Source: Pandoraea sp. ASV26 (lineage in GTDB: Bacteria; Pseudomonadota; Gammaproteobacteria; Burkholderiales; Burkholderiaceae). From it: 64,000 bases of DNA. The DNA lies in assembly GCF_016428915.1 (NCBI RefSeq), contig NZ_JAELTP010000010.1:1-64000 (forward strand), in the 5' to 3' direction. Both the position numbers and the translations under genes were made by a program. The notes under the pieces were generated by a model. That model saw nothing but the letters and a program-made list of their open reading frames with translations, did no database searches and was not told the DNA's origin. Position 1 is the first letter of the stretch, and every line of letters starts with the position of its first letter. Positions 9,936 through 18,313 of the stretch are shown here, in pieces.

Positions 9936-10036
9936 GCGCGCGACAGGTTAGGACGCAGTCTATGGGTTTTGAGTACGCCGATAAACTTCCCATTCTGTGA
10001 TTTATCGTCCCGCTAATTGAGACAATCAGCCGGAAC

Positions 10037-10263
10037 GTGATAGACCGAGCCTTGGAAATGACGGTCTTCGCCGCAGTGGTCGATGCCGGAAGTTTCGTTG
10101 ACGCGCAGAGGGGCTGCGCATGTCCAAGGCGGCGGTGTCGCGCCATGTGGATGCGCTGGAGCAGCGCCTCGGCGTGCGGCTACTCCAGCGCACGATGCGC
10201 CGGCTCTCGCTGACCGAGGCGGGGCGCAGAGGCGCGCTGGCTAGAATTCACGTGCAGCGCTAA
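10037..10263 (+). pseudogene. LysR regulator remnant (DNA-binding domain only)
   Basis: A GTG frame reads ALEMTVFAAVVDAGSFVDA and is broken by an apparent 2-nt insertion near 10104. The next frame continues MSKAAVSRHVDALEQRLGVR and LLQRTMRRLSLTEAGR, the classic LysR helix-turn-helix, and stops at 10263 with no effector domain. It is divergent from the decayed dioxygenase, so a regulator-target pair seems to have decayed together. The 100 bp after it, up to the next LysR gene, show nothing I recognise. Confidence 0.65.
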
Positions 10264-10362
10264 TTGCCGAACTTCCCGGCTTCTTCGTGGTGCTGGGCGA
10301 CAAGCTGAAGCGGCCGATCACCCATCGGGCACGGGCATCGATGCGACATCGTGCGAGGCCGA

Positions 10363-11250
10363 TCACGTTTCATCCACCGCCATCTGCAAAAGCGCCCGGG
10401 TTGCCGCCGAGTGGTCGTAAGTGCGTGTTGCGATCACGACTTCGCTGTAGGCGTTCGCCATGTCGAGCGGCTTGAATACCGCGCCTGCCACGGCATAGCG
10501 AGAGAGCGTGCGAGGGACCACGCCGACGCCCAGGCCGGCGGCGGCAAAGCTCAAGACGCCGACAGAATCCGACGTACGGATCGTGCGTGTCGGCTCGAAA
10601 CCCGCCCCCCGACATAATTCCTGGATGCGGTGACCGACTCCCACGCCTGGGGGATCGTCGACCACGATGAAGGCGTCGTCGCCAATGTCGCGCAAGGTCA
10701 TGTGCGGTAACTTCGCGCCACGATGGTCGTGCGCGAGCACGAGGTCCAGTTGGGTTCGGGAGAACGGCGTCACGCGTATCGCGCTGTCGAGCGGACCGGG
10801 AGGTGACCGCAGGAATGCCACGTCGATGCGTTCGTCGGCGAGGGCGTGCATCTGTGCCTGAACGGTAATGCTGCTTAGTTCCAGCTCCACATCGGGGCGC
10901 GCTTGAGCGAAGCGTCTGAGCAGGGCGGGCAGTTCAGGCTCGAGCGCCACGGAGCTCGCGTAGGCGATGCTAAGTTTGCCGAGTTCGCCACGGCTGGCCC
11001 GGCGGCCGGCGAGGACGGCGGTCTGCGCATGCGCAAGGGCCTGGCGAGCGTGAGTCAGGAACACCGCACCGGCATCCGTGAGCTCGATGCCACGCCGCAC
11101 CCGCTTGAACACCTTGAATCCCAGCCGGGATTCCAACGCCTTGATCTGCTGGGTGACGGCGGGCTGCGCGATGCCGAGTATCTCGGCTGTGCGGCCAAAA
11201 TGTAACTCCTCGGCGGCAATCACGAAGGTGCGGAAGTAACGCAGTTCCAT
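10363..11250 (-). CDS. LysR-family regulator next to ubiD/ubiX pair
   Basis: A 295-residue LysR protein. The winged helix-turn-helix covers roughly residues 1-60 (FVIAAEELHFGRTAEILGIAQPAV), and the periplasmic-binding-like effector domain about 90-290. The N-terminus resembles the CatR/BenM/CbnR subgroup that senses aromatic intermediates. It is divergent from the UbiD/UbiX pair across a 111-bp spacer that contains an inverted repeat, so it very likely controls those genes and itself. Confidence 0.88.
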   Translation of the reverse strand: MELRYFRTFVIAAEELHFGRTAEILGIAQPAVTQQIKALESRLGFKVFKRVRRGIELTDAGAVFLTHARQALAHAQTAVLAGRRASRGELGKLSIAYASSVALEPELPALLRRFAQARPDVELELSSITVQAQMHALADERIDVAFLRSPPGPLDSAIRVTPFSRTQLDLVLAHDHRGAKLPHMTLRDIGDDAFIVVDDPPGVGVGHRIQELCRGAGFEPTRTIRTSDSVGVLSFAAAGLGVGVVPRTLSRYAVAGAVFKPLDMANAYSEVVIATRTYDHSAATRALLQMAVDET

Positions 11251-11267
11251 ATTGGCCTCAACAAATC

Positions 11268-11284
11268 GATAAGACTATCTTATC
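11268..11284. promoter_or_regulatory. LysR operator, inverted repeat GATAAG-N5-CTTATC
   Basis: GATAAGACTATCTTATC is a perfect 6-bp inverted repeat with a 5-bp spacer and contains the ATA...TAT form of LysR sites. It lies 18 bp upstream of the LysR start, in the divergent spacer to the ubiD-like gene. Confidence 0.65.
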
Positions 11285-11361
11285 AAAAACGCTGGATTTG
11301 ATTGATTGATTGTATCGACAAGCGGGCGTCAAATAATGGCTTCCCCAACCAAAGGCAAGCC

Positions 11362-12897
11362 ATGCAACGAACCGAACACAACGATTTGCGTCCCACCCGT
11401 GCGACCGACATCCCGGTAGACGATTTGCGCTCCGCACTCGCTCGCCTTGCCACAGTGCCCGGCCAATTGCTCGAAACGGATCGCGAGGTTGACCCCCATG
11501 CGGAACTCGCTGGCGTGTACAAACGCATTGGCGCTGGCGGCACGGTTCAACGTCCTACCCGGCTGGGACCGGCAATGATCTTCAATACGATCAAGGGCTA
11601 CCCGCAGAGCCGCGTGCTCGTGGGCCTGATGGCGAGCCGCGAACGCGTGGCGCAGCTGCTCGACACAACCCCCACGGCGCTCACGCAGCGCATGGGCGAC
11701 GCCGTGCGCCACGCGATCGCCCCAGTTACCGTGGAGCGCGATCGCGCGCCGTGCCAGGAAGTCGTCTACCGCGCCAGCGACGCGGATTTCGACCTGCGCA
11801 AACTGATTCCAGCCCCGACGAATACCGAAAGCGATGCAGGCCCCTTCCTTTGCCTCGGGCTCGTGCTCGGAAGCGACACGGAAACGGGCCACGCCGACGT
11901 CACGATCCACCGGCTATGTGTCCAGGGCCGCGATGAGCTCTCGATCTTTTTTGCGCCGGGCCGTCATATCGACGCCTTCCGCCAGAAGGCCGAAGCGCGC
12001 GGGGAGGCGCTCCCTGTGTCGATCAACATGGGACTCGATCCCGCTATCCATATCGGTGCCTGCTTCGAAGCACCGACCACACCGCTCGGCTTCGACGAGC
12101 TGTCGATTGCGGGTGGCCTGCGCGGAAAGCCCGTCGAACTCGTCGATTGCGTGAGCGTGGCGCAGAAGTCCATCGCGCGGGCCGAGATCGTGATCGAGGG
12201 CGAGATCCTGCCGAACGTGCGCGTCGTCGAAGACCAGAATACAGGCACCGGCCACGCCATGCCGGAGTTTCCCGGCTATAACGGTCCGGCCAACCCGTCA
12301 TTGCCTGTCATCAAGGTGAAGGCGGTGACGATGCGCCGTGGTGCCATCATGCAGACACTCGTGGGCCCCGGTGAGGAGCATACGAGTCTGGCCGGTATTC
12401 CCACCGAAGCGAGCATCTATAACGCCGTCGAAGCCGCGATGCCGGGCTTCCTCAAGCAGGCCTACGCCCATACGGCCGGGGGCGGCAAGCTGCTCGCGGT
12501 ACTCCAGGTCGACAAGCGTTCCGCTTACGACGACGGCCGCGCGCGCCAGGCCGCGATCATCGCGCTTGGCGTGTATTCGGAGCTGAAGCACGTGATCCTG
12601 GTCGACACCGATGTCGACCCCTTCGACACCGACGACGTGATGTGGGCAATGACCACGCGCTATCAGGGCGACATGTCGACGGTGTTCCTGCCAAAGGTCA
12701 ACGGCCACGTGCTGGACCCGTCGCAGACGCCCGCCTTCAATCCGACGTTGCCCGCACGCGGCGTCACCTGCAAGACCATATTCGATTGCACAGCGCCGTT
12801 CCACATGCGCGAAGAGTTCGAACGAGCCCAGTTCAAGGAAGTCGATCCGCGCCCGTTCGCCCCGGGATTGTTCCCCGAGGAGGGCGATCATGTCTAA
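11362..12897 (+). CDS. UbiD-family (de)carboxylase
   Basis: A 511-residue UbiD-type enzyme, which uses prenylated FMN for reversible decarboxylation of aromatic or alpha,beta-unsaturated acids. Typical features include GYPQSRVLVGLMASRERVAQLL near residue 70, and NTGTGHAMPEFPGYNGPANP with the acidic residues near 300. The start at 11362 is chosen because AAAGGCAAG precedes it; a start 60 bp upstream is possible. It overlaps the UbiX partner by 8 bp. A dedicated UbiX partner and LysR control suggest a catabolic decarboxylase (vanillate, gallate or similar) rather than ubiquinone synthesis. Confidence 0.88.
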   Translation: MQRTEHNDLRPTRATDIPVDDLRSALARLATVPGQLLETDREVDPHAELAGVYKRIGAGGTVQRPTRLGPAMIFNTIKGYPQSRVLVGLMASRERVAQLLDTTPTALTQRMGDAVRHAIAPVTVERDRAPCQEVVYRASDADFDLRKLIPAPTNTESDAGPFLCLGLVLGSDTETGHADVTIHRLCVQGRDELSIFFAPGRHIDAFRQKAEARGEALPVSINMGLDPAIHIGACFEAPTTPLGFDELSIAGGLRGKPVELVDCVSVAQKSIARAEIVIEGEILPNVRVVEDQNTGTGHAMPEFPGYNGPANPSLPVIKVKAVTMRRGAIMQTLVGPGEEHTSLAGIPTEASIYNAVEAAMPGFLKQAYAHTAGGGKLLAVLQVDKRSAYDDGRARQAAIIALGVYSELKHVILVDTDVDPFDTDDVMWAMTTRYQGDMSTVFLPKVNGHVLDPSQTPAFNPTLPARGVTCKTIFDCTAPFHMREEFERAQFKEVDPRPFAPGLFPEEGDHV

Positions 12898-13474
12898 ACG
12901 CACACGCCACGGGCGGCGGCGCCTGATTGTCGGTATCACCGGGGCGACCGGCTTTATTTACGCGGAACGTGCGCTGCGTTTGTTGCGGGACATGGAGGTC
13001 GAAACCCATATGGTGATGTCGCGAGCCGCGGAGTTGACGCGGGAATACGAATCTTCGCTGTCGCGCGACGCGGTGCATGCGCTTGCTGACCATGTGCACC
13101 CTATTGCCGATGTCGGCGCATCGATCGCCTCGGGGTCGTTTCGTACGCTCGGCATGCTCGTGGCCCCGTGCTCGATGCGCACCGTCGGCGAGATCGCATC
13201 GGGCGTCACCACCACGCTCCTCACGCGCGCGGCGGACGTCGTGCTCAAAGAGCGCTTACCGCTGGTCCTCATGGTGCGGGAGACGCCGCTGAACCTCATC
13301 CATTTGCGCAACATGACCACGTTGACGGAGGCCGGCGCCACGGTGTTTCCACCGGTCCCGGCGTTTTACGCCAAGCCCGCCAGCCTCGAAGAGCTAGTCG
13401 ATCACACGGTGAGCCGCGCGCTGGATCAGTTTGGCCTCGACACGGGGCGGATAGAGGGGTGGCGAGAAGACTAG
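12890..13474 (+). CDS. UbiX-family flavin prenyltransferase
   Basis: A 194-residue flavoprotein that attaches dimethylallyl to FMN to make the prenyl-FMN cofactor of UbiD. The motifs are all present: GITGATGFIYAERALR at the N-terminus, GSFRTLGMLVAPCSMRTVGEIASG in the centre, and LVLMVRETPLNLIHLRNM. The start overlaps the ubiD-like gene and GAGGAGG lies upstream, so the pair is coupled. It presumably serves the adjacent decarboxylase. Confidence 0.9.
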   Translation: MSKRTRHGRRRLIVGITGATGFIYAERALRLLRDMEVETHMVMSRAAELTREYESSLSRDAVHALADHVHPIADVGASIASGSFRTLGMLVAPCSMRTVGEIASGVTTTLLTRAADVVLKERLPLVLMVRETPLNLIHLRNMTTLTEAGATVFPPVPAFYAKPASLEELVDHTVSRALDQFGLDTGRIEGWRED

Positions 13475-13586
13475 CGCCCCCAGCAAGGTGAAGCCGGTGC
13501 TGCCTGGCCAAGGAGAATCCAACGGCACATTGAGAATCGCAAGCCGAGCCTGGATGCTTGGGGGTGTCGCGACAGTGCCCGCCAAG

Positions 13587-13785
13587 CTACCCGGTCACCT
13601 GCCTGACTTCCGCGCCCGAGTGGTCTTGGCGGCCGCACTGCTGCCTTTTGCCGTTGTCGCTGAGCCATTCGATTGGCTCCGGTGCCCGCATGACGTTCCC
13701 GAAGCGGTTCTCGAGGGCAGCGAGCATGACGTCGCGCACCACGTCGCCGCTGTGGCCGCCGGTCGAGACCTCCCCACACACGCGC
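13587..13785 (-). mobile_element. IS3-family transposase (OrfB) fragment
   Basis: The minus strand encodes STGGHSGDVVRDVMLAAL and ENRFGNVMRAPEPIEWLSDN, the part of the DDE catalytic core around the second aspartate (WLSDNG) of IS2-like IS3 transposases. It has no upstream DDE domain, OrfA or terminal repeats, and the reading quickly becomes nonsense. It is a relic of about 200 bp. I see no other gene between 13475 and the GntR operator. Confidence 0.65.
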
Positions 13786-13883
13786 TCAGAAACACCATCA
13801 GAGCCCCTATCGGGGGCATCATCGTTTACCCGTAATTTGCTTTGCCGGACAGGTTTCCTCGTTGACCGCCAAATTGTTTTTTG

Positions 13884-13895
13884 CTGGTATACCAG
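13884..13895. promoter_or_regulatory. GntR operator, perfect palindrome CTGGTATACCAG
   Basis: A perfect 12-bp palindrome of the form TGGTATACCA, common for FCD-type GntR regulators. It ends 2 bp before the GntR start codon at 13898, so binding would block initiation or elongation of the regulator's own operon. Confidence 0.7.
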
Positions 13896-13897
13896 TT

Positions 13898-14590
13898 ATG
13901 AACCAGACCCAACGCACCCCTGCTCTGAGCGATTCGGCCTACAACGCCATTCGCGCCCTGATCGTTTCCGGCGAAATCCGCGCGGGCGAGGCGCTCTCCG
14001 AGCGCGCCCTGTCGGAGCGCTTCGGCATCAGCCGCACGCCCGTGCGCGAGGCGATTCGTGCGCTCGCCAACGACGGCCTGCTGGAGATCGTGCCGATGCG
14101 CGGTACCTTCGTGCGGCAGTTATCGGTGCGGGATCTGAGCGAGATTCACGAAGTCCGGCTCGCGCTCGAGGGCATGGCTGCGTGGCTGGCCGCGCAAAAG
14201 GGCGTGACGCCCGCGCTCGAAGAAGTTGCCGTGCGCCTGCGGGCACTGGACGCGCAGGGCGAGCAGGGTCTGCCGCTCGACGTGGACATCACACAGCGCG
14301 TGGGTTGGCAGTTTCACGAGGCAATGTTCGCTGCGGCCGACAACGTACGGCTCACCGAGACCTATCACGCGTTGCGCACCCAGAACGGTCTGGCGCTGCA
14401 ACGCATTCCGCATTACGACGCCGAGCGCACGCGCGCCGCAGTTCGCGAACACCTCGCGATCTTCGATGCCATCGCCGCGGGGCGTCCCGAGGAGGCCCAG
14501 CGCCATGTCTGGGATCACCTCACGCACGCCATGCAAGCCCGCTTGCAGGCGCTCGTTCCTCCCGCCGTACCGCCCGGCCCCCGACGCTGA
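13898..14590 (+). CDS. GntR-family regulator (FCD type)
   Basis: A 230-residue regulator. The N-terminal winged helix covers about residues 10-75, with the signature LSERFGISRTPVREAIRAL. An FCD all-helical sensor domain follows, and its histidines in WQFHEAMFAAADN and VREHLAIFDAI fit the metal site of that domain. The ATG at 13898 is preferred because the frame starting 36 bp earlier would run through the palindrome. It lies 54 bp ahead of a symporter and aldolase and probably represses them until the substrate is present. Confidence 0.88.
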   Translation: MNQTQRTPALSDSAYNAIRALIVSGEIRAGEALSERALSERFGISRTPVREAIRALANDGLLEIVPMRGTFVRQLSVRDLSEIHEVRLALEGMAAWLAAQKGVTPALEEVAVRLRALDAQGEQGLPLDVDITQRVGWQFHEAMFAAADNVRLTETYHALRTQNGLALQRIPHYDAERTRAAVREHLAIFDAIAAGRPEEAQRHVWDHLTHAMQARLQALVPPAVPPGPRR

Positions 14591-14644
14591 TCGCCCCTCA
14601 CAAGCGCGTATCGCGTCGCCACGCAATTTCCGGAGATAGCCGTC

Positions 14645-15964
14645 ATGTCGTCAAGTACTGCCAGCAAGAAACGCCTTATCCCGTTGCCCGTCCAGATGCT
14701 GATCGGTCTGGCGCTCGGCATCGGCTGCGGCATGGTCGCCCCGGCGCTCGCCACAAAGCTCATGCCTGTGGGCACCGCCTTCGTGCAGGCCGTGAAGATG
14801 ATCGTCGTGCCACTCGTCTTTACGGCGATCACGCTAGGCATTTATCAGATGGGTCACAACGCCCGCGCGCTCGGACGCGTCTCAGCCATCAGCTTCATCT
14901 ACTTCTTCGTCGCGACGCTGGTCTCGATCGTGATCGGACTCGGCCTGAACGCGATCTTCCATCCGGGGCTCGGGGCCAATCTCGCCGCCGCGCATGCAAC
15001 GGCCAAGCCGATTGCCGCGTCGGTCGACTGGACCAAGTTCTTCCTGGAGATGATTCCGTCGAACATCTTCGCGGCGATGAGCGGCAGTAACCTGCTGCCG
15101 GTGCTCGTCTTCGCGGTGCTGCTCGGTCTGGCGCTGTCGTCCATCGGTGCGCGCGCCAAGCCGCTCGTCGGCGTGCTCGATGCGCTCATGGGGGCTGTGT
15201 TCAAGCTGACGGACTGGATCATCTCGCTCTCGCCGCTCGCGATCTTCGCCATCATTTCGTGGCTGTTCGCTACGCAAGGCATCGGCACGATCCTCGCACT
15301 CGTGAAGCTCGTGGGCACGATGTACCTCGGCCTTGGCGTGCTGCTGGTGCTGTTCTGGATTCTGCTCAAGGCGATTGGCGAAAAGCCGCTGGCGACGACA
15401 CGCGCGATCAGCGAACCGGTGATTCTCGCCTTCGCCACGCGCTCGTCGGAAGCCACGCTGCCGCTGCACATGGAAAAGCTCATCGCGATGGGCGTGCCCA
15501 AGGCCATCGCGTCGGTCGTGCTGCCGCTGGGTTACGCGTTCAATCGCGACGGCTCGATCATGTACTTCGCACTGGCCGTCGGTTTTCTGGCCGACGCCTA
15601 TCACGTGCCGCTCGACATGCCGACGCTGCTCTCCATCGTGCTCGTCACCACGCTCGCGAGCAAAGGCAGCGCGAATGTGCCGTCGGGCGGGCTGGTGGCC
15701 ATCGCCATGGTGCTCACGACCATCGGCGTGCCCATCGAAGCGCTCGCGATCATTGCCGGTGTCGACGCCTTCCTCGACATGGGCCGCACAGCCATCAACG
15801 TTTTCAGCAATACCGTGGCCATCAAGCTCGTCATGAAACTCGCAGGCATTCCGTACGAGTCGCCCGAGGCCGTGCAGGCGGCGCTCGCCGCAGAGGCGGC
15901 CGGATCGGCCGACGCGTCGGCAACCGGTGCAGGCAGCCATGCCCACGGTCAGGAGTTCGCATGA
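14645..15964 (+). CDS. Dicarboxylate/amino acid:cation symporter (DAACS family)
   Basis: A 439-residue inner-membrane protein of the GltP/DctA/SstT superfamily. The first helices (PVQMLIGLALGIGCGM), the signature ATRSSEATLPLHMEKL and the helical hairpin region FNRDGSIMYFALAVGF are all typical. It would import an acidic or neutral amino acid with sodium or protons. Its stop overlaps the start of the aldolase gene, so the likely cargo is a beta-hydroxy amino acid such as threonine. That substrate is an inference from context. Confidence 0.88.
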   Translation: MSSSTASKKRLIPLPVQMLIGLALGIGCGMVAPALATKLMPVGTAFVQAVKMIVVPLVFTAITLGIYQMGHNARALGRVSAISFIYFFVATLVSIVIGLGLNAIFHPGLGANLAAAHATAKPIAASVDWTKFFLEMIPSNIFAAMSGSNLLPVLVFAVLLGLALSSIGARAKPLVGVLDALMGAVFKLTDWIISLSPLAIFAIISWLFATQGIGTILALVKLVGTMYLGLGVLLVLFWILLKAIGEKPLATTRAISEPVILAFATRSSEATLPLHMEKLIAMGVPKAIASVVLPLGYAFNRDGSIMYFALAVGFLADAYHVPLDMPTLLSIVLVTTLASKGSANVPSGGLVAIAMVLTTIGVPIEALAIIAGVDAFLDMGRTAINVFSNTVAIKLVMKLAGIPYESPEAVQAALAAEAAGSADASATGAGSHAHGQEFA

Positions 15965-17052
15965 CCTCACGTAACACCGAACGCTTCATCGATCTGCGAA
16001 GCGATACCGTCACCCGCCCCACGGCGCTCATGTGGGAAGCGATGCAGACCGCGTCGCTCGGTGACGACACGCTCGAAGGCGATCCCACCGTACGTGCCCT
16101 CGAACATCTCGCGGCCGTGATAACCGGCAAAGAGGAGGCGATGTTCGTCGTCTCCGGCACGATGGGCAATCTGATCGCGTCGCTGTGTCACGCCACGCGC
16201 GGCGGCGAGGCGGTGATCGATGCACAGGCGCACATGGCGAAGTCGGAGGCGGGCGGCATGTCGCGGCTCGCACATCTCTATCCGGTGCCGATCCCGTCGG
16301 TGCGCGGCGAGATGGACCTCGATCAACTGGCCGGGGCGCTGCGTCCCGGCTTTTCGCGTTACGGACAGCCCACGGCGTTTGTCGGCGTCGAGTCGACGCA
16401 CAACCACTCCGGCGGCTACGTGCCGTCGCTGGCGTATCTGGCCGACGTGCACGCGCTGGCGTCGCGCGCAGGCGTGCCCGTGCATATGGATGGCGCCCGT
16501 GTCTTCAATGCGGCCGCCGCGCTGGATGTCGATGTCGCGAAAGTCGCTGCTCATTGCGACAGCCTGACGTTCTGCCTGTCGAAGGGACTCAGCGCACCGA
16601 TGGGCGCGATGCTCGCCGGCTCGCACGCGATGATCGAACAGGCGCGCACGTTCCGGCGCATGACCGGTGGCGGGCTGCGCCAGGCAGGCATCATGGCGGC
16701 CGCGGGCAAGGTGGCGCTCGAGACCATGGTCACGCGGCTGGCCGACGACAATCAGCGCGCGCAACGCTTGTGGGCCGGGCTCGCCAGGATCGACCCTCAA
16801 TTGGTAGACGCCGTGCCGTCGACGAGCAATATCGTGCGTTTGCGTGTCGCGCAGCAACGAGAGTCCGATCCCAAGGCGTGGGAGGCGGCATTGGCGGAAT
16901 ACGGCATTCTGGCCCGCACGAGCGGCACGGCCATGCTGCGGCTGGTTACGCACCGTCATATCGGCGACGACGATATCGACGAGGCCATCGAGGCCATCGC
17001 GTCGATTCGTGAGGCTTTCGTCGCCAGCGCCGCGCCGCGCGGCGTGCTTTGA
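15961..17052 (+). CDS. Low-specificity L-threonine aldolase-type PLP enzyme
   Basis: A 363-residue fold-type I PLP enzyme of the beta-eliminating lyase/threonine aldolase family. IDLRSDTVTRPT opens the protein, GDDTLEGDPTV follows, and the PLP lysine lies in CLSKGLSAPMGAM. Family members split threonine or other beta-hydroxy amino acids into glycine and an aldehyde. The ATG overlaps the symporter stop (ATGA). Together with GntR it forms an uptake-and-cleavage operon. Confidence 0.88.
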   Translation: MTSRNTERFIDLRSDTVTRPTALMWEAMQTASLGDDTLEGDPTVRALEHLAAVITGKEEAMFVVSGTMGNLIASLCHATRGGEAVIDAQAHMAKSEAGGMSRLAHLYPVPIPSVRGEMDLDQLAGALRPGFSRYGQPTAFVGVESTHNHSGGYVPSLAYLADVHALASRAGVPVHMDGARVFNAAAALDVDVAKVAAHCDSLTFCLSKGLSAPMGAMLAGSHAMIEQARTFRRMTGGGLRQAGIMAAAGKVALETMVTRLADDNQRAQRLWAGLARIDPQLVDAVPSTSNIVRLRVAQQRESDPKAWEAALAEYGILARTSGTAMLRLVTHRHIGDDDIDEAIEAIASIREAFVASAAPRGVL

Positions 17053-17070
17053 CGCTTGCGCAGCACCCGC

Positions 17071-17172
17071 TCAGCGATCGGCCACCGCCAGAGACTGTTG
17101 CGGCGCGCGGCCGAAGCGCCGCTTGAACATCACGATGAACGCGCTCGGGCTGCGATAGCCGAGCGCTAACCG
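17071..17172 (-). pseudogene. AraC-family regulator, C-terminal fragment
   Basis: The minus strand encodes LALGYRSPSAFIVMFKRRFG and RAPQQSLAVADR, the second helix-turn-helix and tail of AraC regulators. Upstream of about 17172 the similarity stops. The rest of the gene is missing. The remaining 150 bp up to ribA hold only a 10-bp direct repeat (CAGACTCTCC twice, 17282-17303). Confidence 0.6.
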
Positions 17173-17327
17173 ATTCGACAGCGCCGTGCAACAGTGTGTT
17201 GCACGGCGCTGCCGGCTGAAAACCCGAAATGGCGGTACACTCCGAGCACACGCCATCGCTGTGCGGTGGCACGCAGCTTTCTCAGACTCTCCCAGACTCT
17301 CCCATTTCGGCCCGTTTGAACGTCATC

Positions 17328-17975
17328 ATGAAGTCCCTTGGTACTGTCTCTGCCACGCCCGCGCGCGACGCTGGCGAATGCGTCGAGCTTGTCGCAACGG
17401 CGTCACTGCCGACTCGCTATGGCACTTTCACTTCCCACGCATTCCGCGTCAAAGGCAGCAACAACGAGCATCTCGCGCTGGTCATGGGCGATGTGTCCAC
17501 GCCCGCGCCGACGCTGGTGCGTCTGCACTCGGAGTGCCTGACAGGGGATGTCTTCGGTTCCTATCGCTGCGATTGCGGGGAACAACTCGACGCAGGGATG
17601 CGCAAGATCGCCGAGGAAGGGCGCGGCGTGATGCTGTATCTGCGCGGTCACGAAGGGCGCGGCATCGGTCTGAGCAACAAGATTCGCGCGTATTTGCTAC
17701 AGGAACAGGGCCGCGATACGGTCGAAGCCAACCTCGATCTCGGGCTGCCCGACGACGCGCGGGAATACGACTCGGCGGCCGCCATCCTGCGTATTCTCGG
17801 TGTGCTGTCGGTGCGCCTCATGAGCAACAATCCGAAGAAATTCGATACGCTCACGAAGCACGGCATCCCGGTGTGCGAACGCGTGTCGCTCGACATTCCC
17901 ATGCGCGAAGAGAACGAACGCTACATCCGCACCAAGCAAGCGAAGTTCGGACACTACTTCGAAGAGAACGAGTAA
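17328..17975 (+). CDS. ribA: GTP cyclohydrolase II
   Basis: A 215-residue stand-alone RibA, which opens GTP to the first intermediate of riboflavin synthesis. The zinc cysteines lie in [21 protein letters not shown], the GTP-binding motif is [11 protein letters not shown], and LMSNNPKK near the end binds the guanine ring. The start at MKSLGTV is chosen because the conserved domain begins about 20 residues later. An in-frame start 99 bp upstream exists, and no clear ribosome site supports either. There is no fused RibB domain and I see no FMN riboswitch. Confidence 0.93.
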   Translation: MKSLGTVSATPARDAGECVELVATASLPTRYGTFTSHAFRVKGSNNEHLALVMGDVSTPAPTLVRLHSECLTGDVFGSYRCDCGEQLDAGMRKIAEEGRGVMLYLRGHEGRGIGLSNKIRAYLLQEQGRDTVEANLDLGLPDDAREYDSAAAILRILGVLSVRLMSNNPKKFDTLTKHGIPVCERVSLDIPMREENERYIRTKQAKFGHYFEENE

Positions 17976-17981
17976 GGACTT

Positions 17982-18000
17982 GCCGGTCGCACCGACCGGC
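17982..18000. terminator. Hairpin between convergent ribA and iron operon
   Basis: GCCGGTCG-CAC-CGACCGGC forms an 8-bp stem 7 bp after the ribA stop and 35 bp from the end of the opposing DUF3325 gene. No T-run follows, so it may work with Rho or as a bidirectional barrier. Confidence 0.4.
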
Positions 18001-18034
18001 ATATGCGCAATATCCCGACGGCAAATGCCGCGGA

Positions 18035-18313
18035 TCAGCGCGACCGGCGGCGCTCTGCCACGATCAGCGCGAGGTACACCAGACCGGCTGCCATGCTGGT
18101 CTGGCCGCTGTAAGTCACCAGCCCGAATCCCCATCCCTGATTGACGACGCTCACGCCGAGCGCCACGACCAATGCCGTCCATCCAATGCGGCGGTATTGA
18201 CGCGTGCGCACGCGAGAGACGCCATGGAAAAGCGCCTCCTGTTGACGTTCGGTCGCCAGTGCCAGTGCGGCGAATCCCACGAGGCAGATCGCAAATGTGT
18301 AGAGATGCATCAT
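18035..18313 (-). CDS. DUF3325 membrane protein
   Basis: A 92-residue protein with three hydrophobic segments (MHLYTFAICLVGFAALALAT, IGWTALVVALGVSVV, SMAAGLVYLALIVAE) and an arginine-rich end. It matches the small DUF3325 proteins found at the end of iron-siderophore operons in proteobacteria. The start overlaps the stop of the PepSY gene by 4 bp, showing coupling. Its role is unknown, presumably a membrane partner of the PepSY protein. Confidence 0.8.
   Translation of the reverse strand: MMHLYTFAICLVGFAALALATERQQEALFHGVSRVRTRQYRRIGWTALVVALGVSVVNQGWGFGLVTYSGQTSMAAGLVYLALIVAERRRSR

Noticed and set aside
13558-15090. A 510-codon plus-strand open frame
   Set aside because: It runs out of frame through the GntR and symporter genes, both of which have clear motifs in another frame.
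17053-17327. An FMN riboswitch before ribA
   Set aside because: The conserved RFN core is not visible in this short spacer, which instead holds an AraC gene fragment.
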